Shown in pieces: positions 6,758-13,589 of a stretch of 36,925 nt of DNA. How positions within the stretch are numbered: position 1 is the stretch's first letter; the number at the start of each line of letters is the position of its first letter. The DNA is taken from NCBI GenBank assembly GCA_014800895.1, contig JAAVFG010000043.1:1-36925 (forward strand), in the 5' to 3' direction. The notes beneath the pieces were generated by a model, which had not been told where the DNA came from, did not search any database, and saw only the letters and a program-made list of their open reading frames with translations. The position numbers and the translations under genes are program-made. The stretch comes from Bacteroidales bacterium (lineage in GTDB: Bacteria; Bacteroidota; Bacteroidia; Bacteroidales; Muribaculaceae).

Positions 6758-7015
6758 ATGGAAAAGAAAGATTATTTGAAACTTGCCACAGAATATTCTA
6801 TTAAGATGTGGAACTTTGACATCGTTCTGTATGCCGGAGAAGAGGACGGTTGGCACTATTTCAGCTGTACCAGAGAAGGACGACCGAAGTATAGCAGTAT
6901 GCCCGTGGCAATAAGAGTAAGCTCTGATGGTAAAGAAATTGAGAGATTGGGAGGAGATGTGCGTTATCATGTTATCTCTATGGCAGACAGATTAAATTCA
7001 AATGTTAAGGATTGA
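6758..7015 (+). CDS. Small protein convergent with MuF-toxin gene; candidate immunity (85 aa)
   Basis: The 85-aa protein has an N-terminal helix (MEKKDYLKLATEYSIKM), then beta-like stretches (WNFDIVLYAGEEDGWHYFSC). Its 3' end overlaps the 3' end of the opposing toxin-bearing MuF gene by 18 bases. It has its own apparent promoter immediately upstream. Location, size and separate expression make it a candidate antidote for the Tox-PL-like domain, but no immunity family is recognised and it could simply be another small phage gene. Confidence 0.55.
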   Translation: MEKKDYLKLATEYSIKMWNFDIVLYAGEEDGWHYFSCTREGRPKYSSMPVAIRVSSDGKEIERLGGDVRYHVISMADRLNSNVKD

Positions 7016-9589
7016 TTTAACTAAGTCTATGTTTAGAACAGATTTGTCGATTCTCAACACTTCCAAATAGGAGATATTGTCTATGGATTCTAATTTTGAG
7101 AAAGAGTTATCTTGTTCATCTTTTATAATTATATGTCCGTTAACTTTTTCAAGTGATACAACATGTCCACTTCCATTCTTTCTGTTTATTCCTAAAATAT
7201 ATCTTCCGTCGGCAATAATCTGCTTTTTAACTCGTGCTATTATCTCATTATCTGAGTTTCCTCGAATGGTGGTTGGCTCAGTCACTTTCCCTGTCTTAGG
7301 ATTAATCCAAGCATCCTGAAAACGCTCTCCGAGCGCATAGCTTGCGCTATCATGATCGGGGGAATAGGGTAGCGCATAGCAATCGAGACCCCTCCTGCGT
7401 GCTTCAAATGCAACTACTACTGATTGGCAATTCTCGTCATCTCTTGTCGGATTGCTTGCTCCTTGGTCAGCATCTAAAAATGACATAGGCTTAATTTCTT
7501 TTCTCGGAATACCTAAAGCCTCAGCAAGTTCACGAATGTTCTGTTTCTGTGCTTCTGTGAGTATTGGCGCTCCTATATCTTCTACAATTTTCATTGCTTC
7601 CTTAGTAGCAGATCTACCGAGCTTCATTGCAGATCCGTAGTTGGGATTAGACTTCAATGTTTTGTTATTATTCCAACGAGATTGGATTTCCTGTATATCT
7701 GAAGCTGAACGAACAGCATGACGATTAGATGCATTAATAAGTGTATTGATGCGATTGAGAGATTTCATATCTCCGTCCGAAACATTCATAAACTCCTGTT
7801 GCAGCTCAAATATCTTGTTCATAGGAAATCCAGATCCCATCATAGACATAAGCTTCCCTGCAGTGTCATTCTTCTTTTGGTTGAATTCCTTAAGTCGTTC
7901 CAGTCGTTCAGCCTCAATTTGTTTCTGCTCCTTGTTTTGTTTCCATTCCTTAATAAATTGAGGAGTAAGTTGCTTATGATTCTTACTAATAAAGAAGAGT
8001 TCGCGTTCATCAGCATATCCAATATCGGAGCGCAGTAAACCTGCCACAAGACGATTTTCTTTGAGAATCTCATCAAGTGTAGTCCTTATATCTGTACCCC
8101 AATGTAATTCTACGCCTTCAATTGTCTTTATTACTCCATCCTTATTCATTGTAAAAGAGAAAGTATCTCTATCAATCCCACCGGCACGCGTGATTTGTAT
8201 AGGAGGATTTTTGTATCTATAAATACGATACGCCTCCTCTTCAACCTCAGCTTGAATGCGAAGCATCTGACCGATTCGGCTGTCTTTATCTCTGAAGAGT
8301 ATGGCTATTTCAATATCAGTATCAGCTTGATTTTCTCCTCCGTGACGGTGATGGTCAATTAGATGCGATAGCTTATCAATCTCTTCTTTGGAAAATCCTT
8401 TGTCAATAAGAATTTCATTAAGTTTGATTATGCTAGATGCCCCAAAGTAATTTCCGTCTTGTATAGATTTAAAATCCTTGGTAGAAAAATACCTTAGATT
8501 CTCCACTCTTTCAGGATACAATATATTATCCACATCATCTCGATTGTTGCGAATGAAATAGGGGAGTTTTCCGCGTTCCTCAGCGGTTTTAATCCTATCC
8601 TTATTATCTTCTACCCATTCACGGAAATTAGGCGGTAATTCAGTAATTTCATTTACGCTCTTCTCATCATCATCGAGAGCCCAGAACTCCTCCTCGGTCA
8701 TGAGAAGAGGTATGGCATAGCACATGCACTGCGGATGCCAGCCCTTGAATTCAAACGATTTCGGATATTTGCCGGCGAGGAGGTCGCAGATGTCCTCCAC
8801 GTGATGACCATTCTGAGTGGTCTTCACTTCATAACCGACCACGAAGTCAAACTGCCTCCAGCGGGTCTGCTCCGCAGTGCGGTAAGCCATATTGATTTCA
8901 GTGCGGGCGAGACGCTGAGCGTTCCGTGTCGATGAACGATACACACCTCTCCCGGGATGATAGGCTTTAGCCGGTTTTGAAAGATGCCATTTTATGGTCC
9001 CATCCTCCATCTTCTCCTTTATGCGTCTGAAACGTTTGTCCGGCTCTTTGAGATACTTCTTCACATCGGCAGCAAGAGATACTGCCGACACACCGGGAGC
9101 AATGGACGCTGTGATAGCCTCCTCCAATTCCTCCTTGAACTGTTCCGATAAGTTCCATACACGAGTTGAGAGATTCATCCCTTCATCCTTACGATCTTGG
9201 AAGGCTTTCAGCGCATCCGGATTGGTCTGGAAGTATCTGGTGTATTCCTCCCCAAGTTTGCTTGTGCCGGTGTAAGCAGTCAGTACCTTTCTCGCTACAA
9301 GATCCTGAACAAGATTAGACTCGTTCCATTCCTCCGAAGTGCCACGCATGATGATCCCACTCAACTCAGACATAAGTTGAGACCGGAGCTTGGTGAAAGC
9401 CTGTTTAGTGAGGGGGTAATCAGAGAAAGAGAATGGCTTATCGGTTGCAGGGTCAGCAATCACAGCCTTCATAGCCGCATCCTTGGCGATGGAGTCATAC
9501 ACTTTCTGAATAAGCGCACAGTATTGCTCAATACGTTTTTTGTGTTCAAGATGAGCTTTCCTGCTATTGGGAATACGTGGACGTGACAT
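6998..9589 (-). CDS. MuF-like head protein fused to a papain-fold (Tox-PL-like) toxin domain
   Basis: I start at the ATG at 9589 (863 aa), giving MSRPRIPNSRK; the frame is open further upstream, but that extension covers the promoter. The Phage_Mu_F region is at about residues 213-298, with ARTEINMAYRTAEQTRW and WHPQCMCY. This family is a minor head protein next to the portal, known in many phages to carry C-terminal effector domains. After a long helical and charged linker, the last about 150 residues hold NCQSVVVAFEARRRGLDCYALP (Cys about 721), GSGHVVSLEKVNGH (His about 809) and KDEQDN (Asp about 824). That is the Cys-His-Asp order and layout of papain-fold toxin/deamidase domains. It would be injected with phage DNA or act in the host. 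It is the only minus-strand gene in the window. Confidence 0.8.
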   Translation of the reverse strand: MSRPRIPNSRKAHLEHKKRIEQYCALIQKVYDSIAKDAAMKAVIADPATDKPFSFSDYPLTKQAFTKLRSQLMSELSGIIMRGTSEEWNESNLVQDLVARKVLTAYTGTSKLGEEYTRYFQTNPDALKAFQDRKDEGMNLSTRVWNLSEQFKEELEEAITASIAPGVSAVSLAADVKKYLKEPDKRFRRIKEKMEDGTIKWHLSKPAKAYHPGRGVYRSSTRNAQRLARTEINMAYRTAEQTRWRQFDFVVGYEVKTTQNGHHVEDICDLLAGKYPKSFEFKGWHPQCMCYAIPLLMTEEEFWALDDDEKSVNEITELPPNFREWVEDNKDRIKTAEERGKLPYFIRNNRDDVDNILYPERVENLRYFSTKDFKSIQDGNYFGASSIIKLNEILIDKGFSKEEIDKLSHLIDHHRHGGENQADTDIEIAILFRDKDSRIGQMLRIQAEVEEEAYRIYRYKNPPIQITRAGGIDRDTFSFTMNKDGVIKTIEGVELHWGTDIRTTLDEILKENRLVAGLLRSDIGYADERELFFISKNHKQLTPQFIKEWKQNKEQKQIEAERLERLKEFNQKKNDTAGKLMSMMGSGFPMNKIFELQQEFMNVSDGDMKSLNRINTLINASNRHAVRSASDIQEIQSRWNNNKTLKSNPNYGSAMKLGRSATKEAMKIVEDIGAPILTEAQKQNIRELAEALGIPRKEIKPMSFLDADQGASNPTRDDENCQSVVVAFEARRRGLDCYALPYSPDHDSASYALGERFQDAWINPKTGKVTEPTTIRGNSDNEIIARVKKQIIADGRYILGINRKNGSGHVVSLEKVNGHIIIKDEQDNSFSKLESIDNISYLEVLRIDKSVLNIDLVKSILNI

Positions 9590-9609
9590 AAAAGTAAGTA
9601 AGTGAAGTG

Positions 9610-9641
9610 CAAAGGTAGTAAAAGTATTTGATAAATAAATA
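9610..9641 (-). promoter_or_regulatory. Minus-strand promoter for the MuF-toxin gene
   Basis: Read on the minus strand, TACCTTTG (9617-9610) matches the TAnnTTTG -7 box. The palindromic element TATTT-N7-AAATA lies at 9625-9641, 7 nt upstream of the box, almost the same spacing (8 nt) as at the portal, UGM and scaffold promoters. The ATG follows about 20 nt downstream. This means the inverted gene may share a regulator with + strand structural genes. Confidence 0.6.
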
Positions 9642-9737
9642 TAGATAATAATCAAGGTTTTAAGAGAATACTTCGGTATTGCATCTATAAAGAGATGATA
9701 ATCAATAAGTTAACTAAAGTTAAATTAAAGTTTAAAA

Positions 9738-9770
9738 TTTGGTCACTCCAGAAAATCTTTATAATTTTAC
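9738..9770 (+). promoter_or_regulatory. Promoter for 9805 gene, divergent from MuF-toxin
   Basis: TTTG (9738-9741), 20 nt, then TAATTTTAC (9762-9770), followed by AACATCAAAATAA. The same -7 variant and leader wording occur at 5857-5882 and 11797-11822. Together with the minus-strand promoter at 9610-9641 this makes the 215-base gap a divergent promoter region. Confidence 0.6.
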
Positions 9771-9804
9771 AACATCAAAATAATACACTAAGTATCAGAT
9801 AGTT

Positions 9805-10080
9805 ATGGCAAGATTAATCAAAGCAATCGGAGGAGAGGTGGAGATTACACCTGAGAATGGAAAATCCTTTGGGTTGGAAGAAGCTCAGAATAACGTAGGT
9901 GGATATATCCAGATTCTTCCACTTGATGACGAGAATGTGATGATAATGGATGAGGAGGGGAAGCTCAAAGAACGATTATTCAATGTTACTGCAACAAAGA
10001 TAGCATATCGGTACAATGCTATCTTCCCCGGAGACTATATTGTGGGTGATGTGATAATCTGTAAAAATGATGAGATATGA
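9805..10080 (+). CDS. DUF3846-like protein (91 aa)
   Basis: The 91-aa sequence fits the DUF3846 pattern: an N-terminal strand leading to GGEVEITPENGKSFGLEEAQNNVGGYIQ, then a strand with ENVMIMDEEGKL, and a C-terminal DYIVGDVIICK. The function of this family is unknown; it is frequent in phages and mobile elements alongside ArdC-type genes, which matches its neighbours here. It has its own divergent promoter and overlaps the following small Cys-rich gene by ATGA. Confidence 0.75.
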   Translation: MARLIKAIGGEVEITPENGKSFGLEEAQNNVGGYIQILPLDDENVMIMDEEGKLKERLFNVTATKIAYRYNAIFPGDYIVGDVIICKNDEI

Positions 10081-10202
10081 AAGAGAATTGTTTCGATTGC
10101 GTGCATTGCAAATGCGCTGGGTGGCACTGCTATATTTGTGTGCTGCATGATTGTCAGGTCTCAAATGGAGAATCCTGCCGAGACTATGAAGAGGAGGATT
10201 AG
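10077..10202 (+). CDS. Tiny cysteine-rich protein (41 aa), probable metal binder
   Basis: It starts in an ATGA overlap and ends at TAG 10200-10202. Of 41 residues eight are Cys and three are His, arranged as CFDCVHCKCAGWHCYICVLHDC and one later Cys. The CxxC and CxC spacings suggest one or two zinc sites or disulfides. The coupled start and strongly non-random composition support a real gene. The function is unknown; an adaptor or small anti-host factor is possible. Confidence 0.6.
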   Translation: MKENCFDCVHCKCAGWHCYICVLHDCQVSNGESCRDYEEED

Positions 10203-10226
10203 ATAAACGCAAAAAGCACTAAAAGT

Positions 10227-10511
10227 ATGGAAAACGAATTTTTTAAAGCCGCTGCCTCTGTTAAGATGGTAGACAAAACCCCGAGAATGCGAGAATATAA
10301 GTTAATGTATCTTTTCGGAGCGTGGGTAACAGATACAACCATATACGCCGCGAGGGATGCCGAGGCGATCCACGATGCAGACAACCTCCCGATGGTTGCA
10401 AGCGACAAGTTACAGTATTGTCTATTTTGTGGCAATAGGCGCGTTAAAATGTATGCTGCGCCAACACACTCACACGAACGCCTCGAAAGGATTACATCAA
10501 CTAACAACTAA
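10227..10511 (+). CDS. Small hypothetical protein (94 aa)
   Basis: The ATG at 10227 follows GCACTAAAAGT, a leader motif shared with the ArdC, MutS-like and RadC genes. The product has a helical N-terminus, a middle resembling a receiver of substituted strands (YLFGAWVTDTTIYAARDAEAI) and a single CLFCGNRR knuckle. With only one CxxC it could bind a metal as a dimer. No family is recognised. Confidence 0.6.
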   Translation: MENEFFKAAASVKMVDKTPRMREYKLMYLFGAWVTDTTIYAARDAEAIHDADNLPMVASDKLQYCLFCGNRRVKMYAAPTHSHERLERITSTNN

Positions 10512-10523
10512 AGTAATAAAACC

Positions 10524-10718
10524 ATGTACGCAAATATGTCATACACCGAGTTTTCGGCACTTCGCAAACTTGCCAACAAAGCGAGGAAGCACGTTACAGA
10601 GATCGGCAAATGCAACGAATACGAAACGCATTTAGAGGCGTTGGAACTGCAAGCACTCCGGGAGACTTCAACCGAGTTATTTGCCATTGCAACCGCGATA
10701 TATTACAAATATAACTAA
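10524..10718 (+). CDS. Small helical hypothetical protein (64 aa)
   Basis: It starts 13 bases after the previous stop with leader aagtaataaaacc. The 64-aa sequence is almost entirely helix-forming (SALRKLANKARKHVTEIGKCNEYETHLEALELQALRE). It may be a small bundle or a partner of a larger protein. The function is unknown. Confidence 0.55.
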   Translation: MYANMSYTEFSALRKLANKARKHVTEIGKCNEYETHLEALELQALRETSTELFAIATAIYYKYN

Positions 10719-10799
10719 CCCACTTCCCCGCGTCATGGCTAACTTGCTTGGGTCGGCATATCGGCTGGGAACTACACACAAATATTTAACACTAAAAGT

Positions 10800-11669
10800 A
10801 TGAAAGCAGAACAGATTTATCAGATGGTCACTGACCGAGTGATTGAGAAGCTCAAAGAAGGAGTATGCCCTTGGGTAAAACCTTGGAAGGGAGGACATGA
10901 AATGATGGCTACGAATGCTATCAGTAAGAAAGAGTATTCTTTTCTGAACCAGATGTTGCTCGGATTCAGTGGGCAATACCTCACGTTTAATCAGGCAAAG
11001 CAACTCGGAGGATCGATAAGAAAAGGGAGTAAATCAACTCCGGTTGTATTTTGGACTACCGGCTACTCTACCCAGGAGGAGAAAGAGGATGGAAGCAAGG
11101 TACAGGTCTATCATGAATATGATCGTCCGATCTTGAAGTATTACAACGTATTCCACGTTCGTGATATTGATGGAGTCGACTTTGAGGCCCCTGAGACTGA
11201 AATCAAGCTTTCCGAACTTGAACCTATTGCAGAGGCAGAGAGAGTGATAGAAGAGTACGCATCCAGAACATCCCTCTCCGTAAATAGAGAGTATCGTGGA
11301 GGTGCGTGTTACAGACCCTCAGATGATAGTGTTAATATCCCCATCCTCGGTCAGTTTGACATGGCAGAAGAGTTTTATAGTACAGCCTTTCATGAGCTGG
11401 TTCACTCCACCGGCGCAAAGAGTCGGCTTAATCGTGATTTGAGCGGAAGATTCGGTACGGCGAAATACGGTAGAGAGGAATTGATTGCAGAGATAGGGGC
11501 AGCCTTCTCACTCGCTCGACTTGGTATGGATGCTCAGAAATGCTTCGATAATTCAGTGGCATATCTCCAGTCATGGATTAAAACAATTCAAGAAGATCCC
11601 AAGGTTGTAATTGTAGCTGCAGGAAGGGCAGAAAAGGCAGTGAATATGATATTCAATACAGAGAAGTGA
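10800..11669 (+). CDS. ardC: ArdC-type anti-restriction protein
   Basis: This 289-aa protein has both ArdC parts. The N-terminal ssDNA-binding domain covers about residues 5-125, with IYQMVTDRVIEKLKEGVCPWVKPW, YLTFNQAKQLGGSIRKGSK and VFWTT. The C-terminal zincin domain has HELVH (198-202) and downstream acidic residues in REELIAEIGAAF as probable third ligand. ArdC proteins bind single-stranded DNA and protect incoming DNA from host restriction. The ATG at 10800 follows AACACTAAAAGT. A stem-loop terminator follows the gene. It sits with MutS-like and RadC genes in what looks like an early protective unit. Confidence 0.85.
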   Translation: MKAEQIYQMVTDRVIEKLKEGVCPWVKPWKGGHEMMATNAISKKEYSFLNQMLLGFSGQYLTFNQAKQLGGSIRKGSKSTPVVFWTTGYSTQEEKEDGSKVQVYHEYDRPILKYYNVFHVRDIDGVDFEAPETEIKLSELEPIAEAERVIEEYASRTSLSVNREYRGGACYRPSDDSVNIPILGQFDMAEEFYSTAFHELVHSTGAKSRLNRDLSGRFGTAKYGREELIAEIGAAFSLARLGMDAQKCFDNSVAYLQSWIKTIQEDPKVVIVAAGRAEKAVNMIFNTEK

Positions 11670-11677
11670 TAAGTTGT

Positions 11678-11707
11678 CGGTAGGAGAGAGATTGCTCCTA
11701 CCGTCTC
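11678..11707 (+). terminator. Stem-loop terminator after ArdC
   Basis: CGGTAGGAG (11678-11686) and CTCCTACCG (11695-11703) form a perfect 9-bp stem with an 8-nt loop, followed by TCTCTTTCT. The pyrimidine tract is imperfect but adequate; the next promoter cassette begins at 11721. Confidence 0.75.
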
Positions 11708-11720
11708 TTTCTGCTTACTT

Positions 11721-11822
11721 ATAAGTATCTGATATTTAAATAGTTAAATAATAGTTAAAACATTGGTAATCAGTTTGTTATATCAAAATTTATTATTAAC
11801 TTTACATCATCAAAATAAAACA
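11721..11822 (+). promoter_or_regulatory. Promoter cassette, copy 2
   Basis: Near copy of 5781-5882. TTTG (11774-11777) is 19 nt from TAACTTTAC (11797-11805), then ATCATCAAAATAAAACA. The palindromic element at 11726-11742 has one changed arm base (TATCT-N7-AAATA). It drives the MutS-like gene. Confidence 0.7.
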
Positions 11823-11837
11823 TAACACTAAAAGTAA

Positions 11838-12857
11838 ATGAAAATGGAAAATTCAATCAAGACACAGGTAAAGGAAATCTTCAAGGCAAACTCATTCGAG
11901 ACAGCTCTCGAGCTCATCGGATCTCTTCGTGATGAATACATCAAAAAAGAAGGGAAGAGAAGTTGGAACGCACTTAAGGCTTACTACAAGAAAGCCAATA
12001 TCCAACCGGAAACTGACAAGGTAGCGGAAGCACAAACCTCCTATCCGGAGACACCTGTAAAGGAGGAGGTGAAGGTAACAGAGAAAAGCACTGGAAAGAA
12101 AATAAGCGAGACTCCTCTGATGAAGCAGTATTCTGAGATGAAGAAGAAGCATCCGGATGCAGTCCTTCTCTTCCGAGTTGGCGACTTCTACGAGATGTTC
12201 GGAGAGGATGCCGTTGAAGCCAGTAAGATTCTCGGAATTACATTGACAAGACGAGCCAACGGGAAAGCAGCATCCATTGAACTTGCAGGCTTCCCTTTTC
12301 ACGCGCTCGATACCTATCTCCCTCAACTCGTAAGAGCCGGCAAGAGAGTAGCGATCTGCGAGCAGCTTGAAGATCCAAAAAAAATGAAGGTAACAGAGAA
12401 GGTGATTCCCAATGAGAAACCGAAAGGATTGTTTGAAGATGAGCAGAATTCCCCTGAGACTGCGGAAACAAAGCAGGAGATGACAAGAGACCAGAAGGAA
12501 GAAGATGCAGTTGAATACATGCTCTACCGGAATGAAGGAGGGATGGTTGAATGGTTTGGACACTTTGTCAATTACAATAACCTCAAGGTTGGGGATAACG
12601 ATACAATGATCCGTATGAACAACAGAGGGGTAAGCCGAGGGACTGTAGTAGCCACTAACAGACTGACGCTTGCGCAAGTAGCAATCTTCCATCGGTGCTA
12701 TGGAATCATCATCAAGATGAAGAGAACCTACAAGGAGCAGCTTGACCTTGCTGCTCAATGTCTGAATAAAATACCACAGGCTACAGAATCCGGGAACATC
12801 CCGGAAAGCGACATCAAACTCACCGACATGGTTCTGAACTTCAAAGGGAATAACTGA
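11838..12857 (+). CDS. Standalone MutS domain I protein
   Basis: The 339-aa protein has a charged helical N-terminus (about 1-60) and a Lys/Glu-rich linker. It then has a clear MutS mismatch-recognition domain I at about 90-185: [73 protein letters not shown]. The F-x-E of the DNA-probing loop appears within GDFYEMFGE. There is no ATPase, clamp or connector domain. The C-terminal 120 residues ([25 protein letters not shown] onward) are unlike MutS. Such proteins occur on Bacteroidales mobile elements; the role is unknown, perhaps DNA structure binding. The leader before ATG 11838 is complementary over 16 nt to the putative small RNA. Confidence 0.8.
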   Translation: MKMENSIKTQVKEIFKANSFETALELIGSLRDEYIKKEGKRSWNALKAYYKKANIQPETDKVAEAQTSYPETPVKEEVKVTEKSTGKKISETPLMKQYSEMKKKHPDAVLLFRVGDFYEMFGEDAVEASKILGITLTRRANGKAASIELAGFPFHALDTYLPQLVRAGKRVAICEQLEDPKKMKVTEKVIPNEKPKGLFEDEQNSPETAETKQEMTRDQKEEDAVEYMLYRNEGGMVEWFGHFVNYNNLKVGDNDTMIRMNNRGVSRGTVVATNRLTLAQVAIFHRCYGIIIKMKRTYKEQLDLAAQCLNKIPQATESGNIPESDIKLTDMVLNFKGNN

Positions 12858-12868
12858 CTGACAAGACA

Positions 12869-12891
12869 GGAGGAGGGTGAGAGCCTCCTCC
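12869..12891 (+). other. Perfect stem-loop in the RadC leader
   Basis: GGAGGAGG (12869-12876) and CCTCCTCC (12884-12891) pair exactly over 8 bp with a 7-nt loop. No U-tract follows; the RadC ATG is 24 bases downstream. It could be a weak terminator, an RNA-stability element, or a leader structure affecting RadC translation. Confidence 0.6.
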
Positions 12892-12914
12892 AAACCATTA
12901 AAAATACTAAAAGT

Positions 12915-13373
12915 ATGAGCGTAACGGCAAAAGGATATAAGATACCGCAAATAAAGTTATCCTACGTGGCTGATGTAACAGTTGAGAAACCAAAAGTCAT
13001 GGATTCTGCATCAGTAGCACGAGTATTCAGAGAGACGTATGATGATGATGAGATTGATTATCGTGAGTCGTTCAAGGTGGCATATCTAAACAGAGCAAAC
13101 AAAGTAGTAGGCATACATACCATTTCATCCGGAGGAACAGCAGCAACAGTGGTTGACCTTAAAATGATCTTCTCCGGGGCGTTACTGGCAAATGCTACCT
13201 CTATCATCCTTTGTCATAATCATCCGAGCGGTTCGCTCTTACCAAGTCCGCAGGATGATTCATTGACAAGAAAAATGGCAGAAGCCGGTAAGATTCTCGA
13301 GATCCGCGTTCTTGATCATGTGATAATCACCAGAACAGACCATTACAGTTACGCGGATAATTCCAGACTATAA
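12915..13373 (+). CDS. radC: RadC-like JAMM-domain protein (short form)
   Basis: The 152-aa protein is a JAMM/MPN+ domain with HTISSGG, SIILCHNHPSGSLLPSPQDDSL (HxHPSG about 101-106) and a C-terminal DHVIITRTDHYSYAD. These supply the zinc ligands His, His and Asp. It lacks the N-terminal helix-hairpin-helix region of full RadC, as is usual for Bacteroidales mobile-element copies. A biochemical role in DNA metabolism is assumed for the family but is not established. It is the last gene before the small RNA unit and modification operon. Confidence 0.85.
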   Translation: MSVTAKGYKIPQIKLSYVADVTVEKPKVMDSASVARVFRETYDDDEIDYRESFKVAYLNRANKVVGIHTISSGGTAATVVDLKMIFSGALLANATSIILCHNHPSGSLLPSPQDDSLTRKMAEAGKILEIRVLDHVIITRTDHYSYADNSRL

Positions 13374-13426
13374 GTGTCGCAGATAAAGGGCAACACTCGC
13401 AAGACTGACAAAAACTATCCATTAGT

Positions 13427-13458
13427 TTTGCGGATTCCGACTAAAAGTAGTATCTTTG
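13427..13458 (+). promoter_or_regulatory. Strong promoter with inverted repeat around its -7 box
   Basis: TTTG (13427-13430), 20 nt, then TATCTTTG (13451-13458), a perfect Bacteroidetes match. Inverted arms ACTAAAAGTA (13440-13449) and TACTTTTAGT (13464-13473) flank the -7 box. A repressor bound here would cover the start site. No ORF follows before a terminator 70 nt downstream, so it should make a short RNA. Confidence 0.75.
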
Positions 13459-13462
13459 TATA

Positions 13463-13530
13463 TTACTTTTAGTGTTATCCTGAGAAATCAGGAGGAATAA
13501 AGTGTTGCCCGGGAGGGTAGCACTTTTTCT
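13463..13530 (+). ncRNA. Putative small regulatory RNA, about 70 nt
   Basis: The expected transcript has three parts. The first is a single-stranded 5' end (TTACTTTTAGTGTTAT, 13463-13478). The second is a hairpin with stem TCCTGA/TCAGGA and GAAA loop (13478-13493). The third is a terminator hairpin and U-tract (13499-13530). The 5' segment is the exact reverse complement of 16 nt at 11822-11837, directly before the MutS-like ATG, 14 nt at 10787-10800 (ArdC), 11 nt at 10217-10227 and 10 nt at 12906-12915 (RadC). I infer an antisense regulator of translation start sites. A 13-codon GTG frame at 13502-13543 behind AGGAGG is an alternative reading (leader peptide). Confidence 0.55.
13499..13530 (+). 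terminator. Intrinsic terminator of the small RNA unit
   Basis: The stem AGTGTTGCCC/GGGTAGCACT (13501-13510, 13515-13524) has two G-U pairs, a GGGA (GNRA) loop, two more A-U pairs at the base, and TTTTTCTTT after it. It separates the small RNA unit from the UGM promoter starting at 13549. Confidence 0.85.
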
Positions 13531-13548
13531 TTATTCATTTTGATAAAT

Positions 13549-13582
13549 GTATTTGAAAATTAAATAATAATGTTTAAATTTG
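13549..13582 (+). promoter_or_regulatory. Promoter of the modification operon
   Basis: TTTG (13552-13555), 19 nt, then TAAATTTG (13575-13582). The -33 box lies in TATTTGAAAATTAAATA (13550-13566), identical to the portal and scaffold promoters. The UGM ATG (13590) is 7 nt beyond, so the mRNA would have almost no leader. Confidence 0.75.
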
Positions 13583-13589
13583 TAGAGTA

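Noticed and set aside
11892..12950. Long minus-strand frame of 352 codons opposite the MutS-like gene
   Set aside because: It lies wholly opposite a clear MutS domain I gene and the RadC start, is Leu/Cys/Ser-rich with no recognisable motif, and has no promoter of the type used in this phage.
13502..13543. 13-codon GTG frame with AGGAGG upstream as a leader peptide gene
   Set aside because: It runs through the terminator stem and the rest of this phage rarely uses Shine-Dalgarno sites; kept only as an alternative for the small RNA.
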